DNA of 52,108 nucleotides, taken from positions 1 through 52,108 of the forward strand of contig JAAYIH010000008.1 of the NCBI GenBank assembly GCA_012523545.1. Direction: 5' to 3'. The position numbers and the translations under genes are program-made. The notes below the pieces were generated by a model. It did no database searches and was not told the DNA's origin. It saw nothing but the letters and a program-made list of their open reading frames with translations. This stretch comes from Bacillota bacterium (GTDB lineage Bacteria; Bacillota; Proteinivoracia; UBA4975). Of the stretch, positions 9,059 through 15,816 are shown one piece after another (position 1 is the first letter of the stretch; each line of letters begins with the position of its first letter).

Positions 9059-9460
9059 TTATTTGAACGCCTGGATTATGTTGAAGACAGCCGCCAAAAG
9101 GGCGTATTTGGCGAAGGTTCCTGCCAGCGGGTTTTCCAGCCGGCTCCAGGGCAGCAGCTGCCGGAGCCAGCCGGCTTCGCCCATGGGCCTGCCGGCCTTG
9201 AGCCGGGCCACTGCATAGCAGGCAAAGGGGCCCGCCAGGCCGAGGGCCAGGTTGCCCAGCCGCCCCCCGCCCAGCTCCACCTGGGTAAAGACGCCGCCCA
9301 TGGTATAAGCCGTCACTTCCACCCGCAGGACAAGGAAAGTGAGAATGGTGGCCGCCAAAGCCACCCCAGCCGCGGCCAGGCTCCAGCGCCATTGCCGCGG
9401 GCCCAACAAAAAAAGGGACAGAAGCAGGCCGAATATATCCAGTCGCAGCAAGGGCATCAT
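9059..9460 (-). CDS. unassigned membrane protein of the spoVA operon
   Basis: A protein of 133 residues with about three hydrophobic segments (roughly 5-45, 70-90 and 113-130) and an arginine-rich linker. It begins at overlapping ATGATG codons that overlap the spoVAE stop by four bases and ends ten bases before spoVAF. Translation is therefore coupled to the spoVA operon. Its position is that of spoVAEA in Bacillus, but SpoVAEA is a soluble protein of about 200 residues, so it is not that. It resembles SpoVAB in size and hydrophobicity, but I see no convincing SpoVAB motif. The function is unknown; a role in the SpoVA membrane complex is an inference from position. Confidence 0.75.
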   Translation of the reverse strand: MMPLLRLDIFGLLLSLFLLGPRQWRWSLAAAGVALAATILTFLVLRVEVTAYTMGGVFTQVELGGGRLGNLALGLAGPFACYAVARLKAGRPMGEAGWLRQLLPWSRLENPLAGTFAKYALLAAVFNIIQAFK

Positions 9461-9810
9461 CCCTTGGGGTCGAACAACAGGGCGAAGAAAAACCCGAAAA
9501 TGATGGAGGCGGTAATCCCCGCGCTGGTCAGTTCAAAGATGCCGGTCAGGATGCCGATGGGCCCCGACTGGGCCGCTTCCGCCATGGCCCCCTTGACAAG
9601 CGCATTACCAAAGCTGGAGATGGGAATGGTTGCCCCGGCGCCGGCAAATTTGATCAGCGGTTCATACAGTCCCAGTCCGCCCAAAATCCCTCCGGCCACC
9701 ACAAGCAACACGAGTACATGGGCCGGCGTCCAGGAGGTGAGATCGAAGAGCAGTTGCCCGATGAGGCAAATCAGGCCGCCCACCAAAAAAGCTGTGAGAT
9801 ATGAACCCAT
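9457..9810 (-). CDS. spoVAE: stage V sporulation protein AE (SpoVAE/SpoVAEB)
   Basis: A protein of 117 residues, the normal size of SpoVAE, with three or four transmembrane segments and the family motif FAGAGATIPISSFGN. That motif is shared with its paralogue SpoVAC encoded upstream. It is part of the membrane channel for dipicolinic acid in the inner spore membrane. GGGAGG precedes the ATG at 9810, three bases after the spoVAD stop. Confidence 0.93.
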   Translation of the reverse strand: MGSYLTAFLVGGLICLIGQLLFDLTSWTPAHVLVLLVVAGGILGGLGLYEPLIKFAGAGATIPISSFGNALVKGAMAEAAQSGPIGILTGIFELTSAGITASIIFGFFFALLFDPKG

Positions 9811-9813
9811 GGT

Positions 9814-10821
9814 CTACTGTCCTCCCTTCGGGAATTCGATGGATACGGCGTGGGCAATGGCGGGAATGCTGTCTCCCTGCTGGCAGGAAGTGGGGCTGTG
9901 CAGGGCCCCGGTGGCAACCACCAGGATGCGGCGATAGTTCTGATTGAACAGCAGGCCCAGAGTGACCAGAGCCGAGCAGGCGCAGCCGCTGGCCCCTGCA
10001 TTTTCTGTCTGTTCCCGGCTGTAAATTATTTCCCCGCAATCCCGGTAGTTGGCGCTCAAGTCGTGGCCCTGGCGCAGGGCCAGCTCCACCAGCAGTTCCC
10101 TGCCCACCCTGCCTAAATCCCCGGTGACAATCAAATCATAGTCTCCGGGTTGGCGTCCGGTATCGGCCAAATGGGTGAAAATGGTGTCGGCTGCGGCGGG
10201 AGCCATGGCCGCGCCCATGTTATACGGGTCCTTGATGCCCAAATCCATCACCTTGCCCACGGTGGCCAGTTCCAGGACTGGGCCGGAACCCCGGGCGGCC
10301 ACCACCACCGCCGCCGCCCCAGTCACGGTGTGCTGGGCCCACGGGGGCAGTTGGGCGCCGTATTCGGTGGGATAGCGAAACTGGCGCTCCGCCGTGCAGT
10401 TGTGGCTGGAGGTGGCGGCAACCACGTATTGGGCGCCGCCGCCGTCAACCAGCAACCCGCCCAGGAACAGCCCCTCGCAAAAGCTGGAACAGGCGCCATA
10501 GATGCCCAGGTACGGCGCCCCCACTTTCAGGGCGCTGTAACCCGAAATGATGATCTGGTTGAGCAAATCGCCGGCAACAAATACGTCGACGGCATCTTTG
10601 GCTACGCCGCCCTTTTCCAGGGCGATTTCCACCGCCGTGATCATCATCAGCTGCTCCGCTTTTTCAAAGCTCTTTTGTTGCATGGTCAGGTCGGGAAAGA
10701 TTTTGTCAAAATACGCTCCCGCCGGACCTTGTCCCTCCTTGGGTCCCGACACAGTAGCCCAGCCGGTGAGAACCGGCCGGGAGGGGAAGGTGAAGGTCTG
10801 GCTTCCTACCTTCATCGCCAT
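9814..10821 (-). CDS. spoVAD: stage V sporulation protein AD (SpoVAD)
   Basis: A protein of 335 residues with a thiolase-like fold. Typical SpoVAD features are FPSRPVLTGWATVSGPKEGQ near the N terminus, a GACSSFCEGL block at the position of the thiolase active-site region, and SGCACSALV. In Bacillus SpoVAD is the soluble subunit that binds dipicolinic acid at the inner spore membrane. The ATG at 10821 has GGAGGG seven bases upstream. It follows spoVAC by ten bases, giving the order AC-AD-AE common in Clostridia, where spoVAA and spoVAB are missing. Confidence 0.95.
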   Translation of the reverse strand: MAMKVGSQTFTFPSRPVLTGWATVSGPKEGQGPAGAYFDKIFPDLTMQQKSFEKAEQLMMITAVEIALEKGGVAKDAVDVFVAGDLLNQIIISGYSALKVGAPYLGIYGACSSFCEGLFLGGLLVDGGGAQYVVAATSSHNCTAERQFRYPTEYGAQLPPWAQHTVTGAAAVVVAARGSGPVLELATVGKVMDLGIKDPYNMGAAMAPAAADTIFTHLADTGRQPGDYDLIVTGDLGRVGRELLVELALRQGHDLSANYRDCGEIIYSREQTENAGASGCACSALVTLGLLFNQNYRRILVVATGALHSPTSCQQGDSIPAIAHAVSIEFPKGGQ

Positions 10822-10831
10822 GTTTACCCTC

Positions 10832-11278
10832 CTACAGCAACGCCGATATCAGCCCCACCACAAAGGCAGTAACCACGCCGAAGACAATCACCGATCCTGC
10901 CAGTGCAAACATCTTGCTGCCCACGCCCAAAACAAATCCTTCCCGCTTAAATTCCAGTGCGGCGCTGACGATGGAGTTGGCGAACCCCGTCACCGGCACC
11001 GCCGTGCCCGCCCCTGCATGCCGGGCGATTTTGTCGAATACGCCGGTGGCCGTCAGCAACCCCCCGATAAAGATCATGGTGGCAGTGGTGGGGTCACCGG
11101 CCCTGTCCGGTGCGAAGTTGAAGTATTTTATGTAGATGTTTTGAATGAACTGGCCCAGGGTGCAAATGGCGCCCCCCACCACAAAGGCGGTAAACAGGTT
11201 TTTCGCCAGGTTGGGCCTCGGTTTCTTTTGTTCGGCCAGCTCCTGATACGCCTTGGGGTCCCTGAGTAGATTCTTCAT
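10832..11278 (-). CDS. spoVAC: stage V sporulation protein AC (SpoVAC)
   Basis: A protein of 148 residues with four transmembrane segments. It carries the family motif ARHAGAGTAVPVTGFANS, shared with SpoVAE. SpoVAC of Bacillus acts as a mechanosensitive channel component for release of dipicolinic acid. The start at 11278 is used (a GTG 12 bases upstream is less likely) because GAGGTGAAAGG lies just before it. It is the first gene of the spoVA operon and has a forespore-type promoter upstream. Confidence 0.93.
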   Translation of the reverse strand: MKNLLRDPKAYQELAEQKKPRPNLAKNLFTAFVVGGAICTLGQFIQNIYIKYFNFAPDRAGDPTTATMIFIGGLLTATGVFDKIARHAGAGTAVPVTGFANSIVSAALEFKREGFVLGVGSKMFALAGSVIVFGVVTAFVVGLISALL

Positions 11279-11299
11279 GCAACCTTTCACCTCAAAATG

Positions 11300-11328
11300 T
11301 AGTTTGAACCCCGGCGGAATAAATATAC
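11300..11328 (-). promoter_or_regulatory. forespore sigma (sigma-G/sigma-F type) promoter of spoVA
   Basis: On the minus strand GTATA (11324-11328) is followed after 17 bases by CAAACTA (11300-11306), ending 21 bases before the spoVAC start. The Bacillus sigma-G consensus is GNATR and CATNHTA with a 17-18 base spacer, so one -10 base differs; the elements also fit sigma-F loosely. Known spoVA operons are driven by sigma-G. The assignment is by pattern only. Confidence 0.6.
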
Positions 11329-11350
11329 AAATCCCCCGGACGGGGGATTG
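11322..11350 (-). terminator. terminator after the dodecin gene
   Basis: On the minus strand AATCCCCC and GGGGGATT pair around a four-base loop and are followed by a TTTGTATATTTATT tail, starting four bases after the dodecin stop. Its tail overlaps the -35 element of the spoVA promoter. Confidence 0.75.
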
Positions 11351-11353
11351 AGA

Positions 11354-11554
11354 TTATCTCACTTCAAAGGCGGCTTTGACATTGGCTCTCCAGCCCACGA
11401 TGCGGCCGTTGTCTACCTTGGCCGTCATGTTGACCAGTTCTACGCCGTTGATTCCTTCCACGGTCTTGGCCGCCCGCTGCACGGCGTCTTCCACGGCCTC
11501 CTGCCAGCCGATGCTCGACTCTCCCACCAGTTCAATTACCTTATATACAGACAA
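11354..11554 (-). CDS. dodecin family flavin-binding protein
   Basis: A protein of 66 residues, the usual dodecin length, beginning (M)SVYKVIELVGESS and containing GWQEAVEDAV, TVEGIN and GRIVGWRANVKAAFEVR. Dodecins form hollow dodecamers that bind flavins, and in some species CoA, and act as flavin stores or buffers. The TTG at 11554 is the start because GGAGG lies seven bases before it and the family alignment begins here. A perfect 13-bp hairpin encloses the ribosome binding site and ends in the start codon. The gene sits between sigF and spoVA, which are adjacent in Bacillus, and has its own terminator. Confidence 0.9.
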   Translation of the reverse strand: MSVYKVIELVGESSIGWQEAVEDAVQRAAKTVEGINGVELVNMTAKVDNGRIVGWRANVKAAFEVR

Positions 11555-11587
11555 TGCGCTACCTCCTTTTACGTTTGTCTGTATATA
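11542..11587 (-). promoter_or_regulatory. hairpin presenting the dodecin ribosome binding site
   Basis: TATATACAGACAA (11575-11587 read on the minus strand) and TTGTCTGTATATA (11542-11554) form a perfect 13-bp stem around a 20-base loop. The loop holds AAAAGGAGG, and the TTG start codon is the first stem codon next to the loop. The structure is seen directly. A role in translation control or as an operator is inferred. Confidence 0.7.
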
Positions 11588-11631
11588 GAAATTCCCTGGG
11601 GCGGGCAGATTTATCCCTGCCAAGCCCGGCC

Positions 11632-12327
11632 TTACGCCATGGCCGCCCTCAGTTTGGCCAGCACACCGCGCTCAATGCGCGATACATGGCCCTGGGATAT
11701 CCCCAGTTTCCGGGCCACTTCGGCCTGGGAGAGATCGCGAAAAAAGCGCAGGACAATGACCTGTCTTTCCCGTGTTTCCAGGCGGCCAATCATTTCCTTT
11801 AAAGCAACCCGCACCTCGTCCATGGTCTCGGCGGCGTGCACCTGCTCCAGACCCACCGGCGCAGCTGCGGCAGTTTCCGCCGCCGCCACTTCCTCGGCGG
11901 CCAGATTGAGGGCGGCGGCCACCTCGCCGACGGTGGGCTCCCGCCCGTATTCCTGCTCCAGCTGTTGCCGGCATTTTTTGACCAGGGCCGAGGTGCGCAG
12001 CAAATCGCGGCTTACTTTAAGCAAATTGTTGTCCCGGAGGTACATACGGATTTCGCCCACGATCCTGGGCACGGCATAGGTGGAAAAGCTGGCGTCCCGG
12101 GACAAATCAAAGTCGTCAATGGCCTTGAGAAGGCCGATGCAACCCACCTGAAACAGGTCTTCCCACTGTTCGGCCCCGGCAAATCGCGCGGCAACCTTTT
12201 TGACCAGCAACAGATTGTGCCTGACCAACAATTCCCTGGCAGCGCCGTCGCCGGCCTGAGCCCGGGCCAGCAGCTCCCGGGCCGCGGCATCGGCCAGGGG
12301 AGGCAGGGCTTCAGAGATTTGTTTCAT
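11632..12327 (-). CDS. sigF: RNA polymerase sporulation sigma factor SigF
   Basis: A protein of 231 residues of the SigB/SigF/SigG group. Region 2 reads [17 protein letters not shown] and [20 protein letters not shown]. Region 3 follows, and region 4 ends with [28 protein letters not shown]. Identity as sigma-F rather than sigma-G or sigma-B rests on its place as third gene after spoIIAA and spoIIAB. It is the first forespore-specific sigma factor. The gene overlaps the end of spoIIAB by 17 bases. Confidence 0.95.
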   Translation of the reverse strand: MKQISEALPPLADAAARELLARAQAGDGAARELLVRHNLLLVKKVAARFAGAEQWEDLFQVGCIGLLKAIDDFDLSRDASFSTYAVPRIVGEIRMYLRDNNLLKVSRDLLRTSALVKKCRQQLEQEYGREPTVGEVAAALNLAAEEVAAAETAAAAPVGLEQVHAAETMDEVRVALKEMIGRLETRERQVIVLRFFRDLSQAEVARKLGISQGHVSRIERGVLAKLRAAMA

Positions 12328-12769
12328 GTCCTCCCTGCTCCCCGGTCGACAGTTTTTTGGTCATGGTAACGACCGTCCCCTGGCCAGGCTTGCTGTCAAC
12401 GGATACGCTGTCCATAAACTCTTCCATGACGGTGAAGCCCATTCCCGAGCGCTCCAGGTCGGGGCGCGTGGTAAACAAGGGCTCCCGGGCCTGCTCCAAA
12501 TCTTCGATGCCCACTCCGGTGTCCTTGATAATGACCTCCAGGGTATTGTCGGCGCGCAGGGTGCAGGTAATCACTATTTCGCCGCCCTTTTCACCGTAAC
12601 CGTGAATGATGGCGTTGGTTACCGCTTCCGAAACTGCGGTCTTGACCTCGTTGATCTCTTCCAGGGTCGGGTCCAGTTGCGCGGCAAAGGCGGCGACCAC
12701 AACCCGGGCAAAAGACTCGTTGCGGGAGTAAGCCGGAATTGTGAGGGTAAAGTAATTGGTCACTTCCAT
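12311..12769 (-). CDS. spoIIAB: anti-sigma F factor SpoIIAB
   Basis: A protein of 152 residues with the GHKL kinase fold: N box [13 protein letters not shown]1 box [21 protein letters not shown] (shown in part), and [14 protein letters not shown]. SpoIIAB binds and holds sigma-F and phosphorylates SpoIIAA with ATP. Its size and motifs match the Bacillus protein (146 residues). It begins five bases after the spoIIAA stop and overlaps sigF. Confidence 0.95.
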   Translation of the reverse strand: MEVTNYFTLTIPAYSRNESFARVVVAAFAAQLDPTLEEINEVKTAVSEAVTNAIIHGYGEKGGEIVITCTLRADNTLEVIIKDTGVGIEDLEQAREPLFTTRPDLERSGMGFTVMEEFMDSVSVDSKPGQGTVVTMTKKLSTGEQGGHETNL

Positions 12770-12773
12770 TGGC

Positions 12774-13121
12774 CTATACCCCCAGGGCCTTATAACAGGA
12801 AGCCAAATCGGGATGGACGGGAATGAGCTGGTTAAGGCCCGTCAGCCTGAACATCTTTTCCACCACCGGCTGCAGGCCGAAGGCCAGCATTTTGCCCTGC
12901 CATTTGCCCAATTCTTTGTAACGGCCCAGGAGAACGCCCAGGCCGGAGCTGTCCATAAAAGTCAGTTCCCTCAAATCGAGGATGATGTGGCGGACGCCGC
13001 CCTTGTCCAGCTCCGCGCCGATCTCGCTTTTTAACAGCGCCGAGGAATGGTGGTCCAATTCCCCGCTGACTCCCACTACCAATATGTCACCTGATTGCTG
13101 TTTGGTGATTTTCACCGACAT
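12774..13121 (-). CDS. spoIIAA: anti-sigma F factor antagonist SpoIIAA
   Basis: A STAS-domain protein of 115 residues. The phosphorylation site serine lies in [13 protein letters not shown], as in SpoIIAA. Unphosphorylated SpoIIAA frees sigma-F from SpoIIAB. The start is drawn at ATG 13121. A GTG two codons later has better spacing (eight bases) from GGAGG and may be the true start. The gene carries its own sigma-H-like promoter in the gap after dacF. Confidence 0.93.
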   Translation of the reverse strand: MSVKITKQQSGDILVVGVSGELDHHSSALLKSEIGAELDKGGVRHIILDLRELTFMDSSGLGVLLGRYKELGKWQGKMLAFGLQPVVEKMFRLTGLNQLIPVHPDLASCYKALGV

Positions 13122-13137
13122 CCCCTCCCGCTGTAAA

Positions 13138-13166
13138 AAATTCGCCGGGATCCCGGCAAATCCTGC
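13138..13166 (-). promoter_or_regulatory. sigma-H promoter of the spoIIA operon
   Basis: On the minus strand GCAGGATTT (13158-13166), an 11-base spacer and GGCGAATTT (13138-13146) match the Bacillus sigma-H consensus RNAGGAWWW-N11/12-RNNGAATWW at every defined position. It lies 17 bases before the spoIIAA start. In B. subtilis spoIIA is transcribed by sigma-H with Spo0A. Confidence 0.8.
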
Positions 13167-13177
13167 CTGCATTCAGA

Positions 13178-14383
13178 TTATTTTAAAGTTGCCAGGAAGT
13201 TGACAACCATCCGGCCCAGCAACTGGAACCAGCCGGCCCTGGGGACATCGGCAGTGGCCAGGAGGTCGACGGTATCCACCACCTCATCTCCCGCCAGAAT
13301 ATCCAGGGTGCCCACCACGTCCCCGCGCTGCAACGGCGCCTTGACGTACTTGGGCAGGTTGAGGACAGCCCGGACGGGACGGGAGTCGCTCTTCTGGATG
13401 AGCAGGGCGGCATCCCGGGCCGGCGCCGCCTCCACCGCCACCAAACGGCCCTTGTCCACCGGCACCGTCCCTACCACGTCCCCCGCCGCGTACAACAGTT
13501 CGCTGCGCCAGTGGGCAAAACCGTAATTAAGCAAATTCATGGCATCCCGGGTCCTCAGTTCGTAAGTGGGCGTCTTCATGACCACGGCGATGAGCCGGGT
13601 TCCTTCCCTTTGGGCCGTTGCCGAAAGGCAATAGCCCGCCTCTTCCGTCCACCCAGTCTTGAGGCCGTCGCCGCCGGGGTAGTTGCGGATGAACTTGAGG
13701 TTTTTGTTGGCAATGTACACCCTGCCCATAAACTGGGTGTCCCAGGGAATGCTGGTCCATTGAGTTATTTGGGAATGCCTGAGCAGTTCCCGGGACATCA
13801 GGGCTATGTCGTAAGCGGTGGAAACATTGCCCTCTCTCCCTTCTTCGGGCAGGCCGGTGGGATTGACAAAACGGGTGTTTTCCATGCCCAGTTCCCGGGC
13901 GCGCCGGTTCATCATCTCCACAAACCCCTCCAGCGACCCGCCCAGGTGCTCGGCCACCACTACGGCGGCGTCGTTGGCCGACTCCACCGCCATGGCAATC
14001 ATTGCCTGTTCCACAGTAATCTCATCGCCGGCATCCAGAAAAATCTGGGTGCCGCCCATTTCCTTGGCCCGGGGGCTGGTGACCATCACATCGTCCAGGC
14101 TCAGTTCGCCACGCTCCAGGGCCTCCATGACCAGGAGCATGGTCATTATTTTGGTCAGGCTGGCAGGACTGCGCGGGGTGTGGATGTCTTTGGCAAACAG
14201 AATCGCCCCGGTGACGGCGTCCATGAGCAGGGCGCTCTCTGCCGCCAGCTCCCCCTCATAGGGCGGAACTTCTGAGATTACCGGCGCCACAGTATGTTGT
14301 TGCGGCCAATATGTATCTGCGGCGCGGGCCGGCACGGCGCCCAGCAGCATCAAGGCCAGAACCAGGTAAGTCAGCTTGCGCAT
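13178..14383 (-). CDS. dacF: D-alanyl-D-alanine carboxypeptidase DacF
   Basis: A protein of 401 residues with an N-terminal signal peptide (MRKLTYLVLALMLLGAVPARA). It is a serine D,D-peptidase of family S11 with SPASLTK (SxxK), ESAND (SxN) and GLKTGWT (KTG). A C-terminal PBP5-associated beta domain and a membrane-proximal amphipathic tail follow. It trims pentapeptides of peptidoglycan, in Bacillus of the spore germ-cell wall. The second of two close ATG codons is chosen because GGAGG lies seven bases before it. As in B. subtilis, it stands directly before spoIIAA, and a sigma-F-like promoter precedes it. Confidence 0.93.
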   Translation of the reverse strand: MRKLTYLVLALMLLGAVPARAADTYWPQQHTVAPVISEVPPYEGELAAESALLMDAVTGAILFAKDIHTPRSPASLTKIMTMLLVMEALERGELSLDDVMVTSPRAKEMGGTQIFLDAGDEITVEQAMIAMAVESANDAAVVVAEHLGGSLEGFVEMMNRRARELGMENTRFVNPTGLPEEGREGNVSTAYDIALMSRELLRHSQITQWTSIPWDTQFMGRVYIANKNLKFIRNYPGGDGLKTGWTEEAGYCLSATAQREGTRLIAVVMKTPTYELRTRDAMNLLNYGFAHWRSELLYAAGDVVGTVPVDKGRLVAVEAAPARDAALLIQKSDSRPVRAVLNLPKYVKAPLQRGDVVGTLDILAGDEVVDTVDLLATADVPRAGWFQLLGRMVVNFLATLK

Positions 14384-14409
14384 TTGCATCCCTCCTCTGT
14401 ATCTGGCCT

Positions 14410-14440
14410 TAGTCTTTCCCCGGGCAGGGGTTAATAATAC
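14410..14440 (-). promoter_or_regulatory. sigma-F-like promoter of dacF
   Basis: On the minus strand GGAAAGACTA (14410-14419) fits the sigma-F -10 consensus GGNRANAHTR at all ten positions. GTATT (14436-14440) fits GYWTA in four of five, with a 16-base spacer. It lies 26 bases before the dacF start. Forespore transcription of dacF is known in Bacillus. Confidence 0.65.
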
Positions 14441-14476
14441 AAAAAGAGGATAAATTATCCTGCCGGAAAAGGCGAT

Positions 14477-14500
14477 AAAAAAAGCGGGGTGCAACCCCGC
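14477..14500 (-). terminator. terminator of the nucleoside salvage operon
   Basis: On the minus strand GCGGGGT and ACCCCGC pair around a three-base loop and are followed by seven T residues, starting six bases after the pdp stop. Confidence 0.88.
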
Positions 14501-14505
14501 CAGAC

Positions 14506-15816
14506 TTACAACCGGCCCGCCGTGCCGCAGACCAGGGGCAGCGGACTCTCGCCAGGCGCGCCGATTTCATAACACTGCAGTACTGCCGCACAGGCCTGGC
14601 TGACCAGCTCTTCGTTGTTGCCGTGGACAATGGCCAGGGGCTGGCCCCGGTCCACCTTGTCCCCGGGCTTGGCCAGCACTTCCAGGCCCACCGAAAGATC
14701 AATGGTATCGCCCTTTTTGGCCCGGCCCGCCCCCAGGATCAGGGCGGCATTGCCGATGCCTGCCGTATCCACCCTGCGCACCCAGCCTTCGGCGACCGCG
14801 GCAACCTCCCGGCGGAACCTGGCCCGGGGCAGTTTTTCCGGCGCATCCACCAGGGAAGCGTCGCCGCCCTGGGCGGCCACCATTTGCCGAAGTTTTTCCA
14901 AAGCCTGCCCCGAAGCCAGGAGGCCCTCCAGCAGCTTCCAGGCCGCGGCCAGGTCGGCAGATTTCCCGGCCAGCACCAGCATGCGGCTGCCCAATTCCAG
15001 GCAAAGCCGGCGCAGGTCCTCGGGCCCGCCGCCCCGCAATACCGCAATGGCCTCTTTCACTTCCAGGGCGTTGCCCACTGCACGCCCCAGGGGACGGTCC
15101 ATGGCCGACAGCACCGCCACGGTGCGCCGGCCCATGCGCTCGCCGATATCCACCATGGTCTCGGCCAGGAGCTGAGCAGAGCCAATGTCCTTCATGAAGG
15201 CGCCGTTGCCCACTTTGACGTCCAGGACCAGGGCGTCGGCGCCGGCGGCAATTTTCTTGCTCATGATGGAGCTGGCAATGAGGGGAATGCTGTCCACGGT
15301 GGCGGTGACATCCCGCAGCGCATACAGCTTGCCGTCGGCCGGCGCCAGCCTGGCCGTCTGGCCGATGACGGCCAGTTTGTATTTGTTGACTGTCTCTACA
15401 AACTTTTCCTTGCTCAGGCTGACCTGAAAGCCCGGAAATGATTCCAGTTTGTCCAGGGTACCGCCGGTGTGGCCCAGCCCCCGGCCGGACATCTTGGCCA
15501 CCGGCACGCCGGCAGCGGCCACCAGCGGCGCCAAAACCAGGGTGGTGGTGTCTCCTACGCCGCCGGTGCTGTGTTTGTCCACCTTGATGCCTGCAATGGA
15601 AGAAAGGTCGACGGTCTCCCCCGATTCCACCATGGCCTCGGTCAGCCAGGCCACTTCCTGGAAGCTCATGCCCTGGAAGTACACCGCCATGGCCCACGCC
15701 GCCATCTGGTAATCGGGGATTTCGTCCCGGGCATATCCGAGGATGAGGCGGCGTATCTCTTCCCGGCTCAGCTGTTCGCCGTTGCGCTTTTTCAGGATGA
15801 TGTCGTAGACGCGCAT
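14506..15816 (-). CDS. pdp: pyrimidine-nucleoside phosphorylase
   Basis: A protein of 436 residues of the thymidine/pyrimidine nucleoside phosphorylase family, the usual length. The signature KHSTGGVGDTTTLVLAP binds phosphate and lies near residue 82. SGRGLGHTGGTLDKLES and the C-terminal biotinyl-like beta domain are present. It splits uridine, thymidine or deoxyuridine with phosphate to give the base and (deoxy)ribose 1-phosphate. It is the last gene of the deoB-punA-punA2-pdp operon and starts one base after the preceding stop. It could also be annotated deoA; the pdp form is typical of Bacillota. Confidence 0.93.
   Translation of the reverse strand: MRVYDIILKKRNGEQLSREEIRRLILGYARDEIPDYQMAAWAMAVYFQGMSFQEVAWLTEAMVESGETVDLSSIAGIKVDKHSTGGVGDTTTLVLAPLVAAAGVPVAKMSGRGLGHTGGTLDKLESFPGFQVSLSKEKFVETVNKYKLAVIGQTARLAPADGKLYALRDVTATVDSIPLIASSIMSKKIAAGADALVLDVKVGNGAFMKDIGSAQLLAETMVDIGERMGRRTVAVLSAMDRPLGRAVGNALEVKEAIAVLRGGGPEDLRRLCLELGSRMLVLAGKSADLAAAWKLLEGLLASGQALEKLRQMVAAQGGDASLVDAPEKLPRARFRREVAAVAEGWVRRVDTAGIGNAALILGAGRAKKGDTIDLSVGLEVLAKPGDKVDRGQPLAIVHGNNEELVSQACAAVLQCYEIGAPGESPLPLVCGTAGRL

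Noticed and set aside
9059-9460. Naming the small spoVA-operon membrane protein SpoVAB
   Set aside because: Size and hydrophobicity fit, but I cannot see a SpoVAB-specific motif and the position in the operon differs.
7835-9937. Open frame of 700 codons on the plus strand
   Set aside because: It lies antisense to spoVAF, the 133-residue membrane gene and spoVAE, all clearly recognised. Its product is low in hydrophobic order and rich in His/Gln/Gly, typical of a shadow frame in GC-rich DNA.
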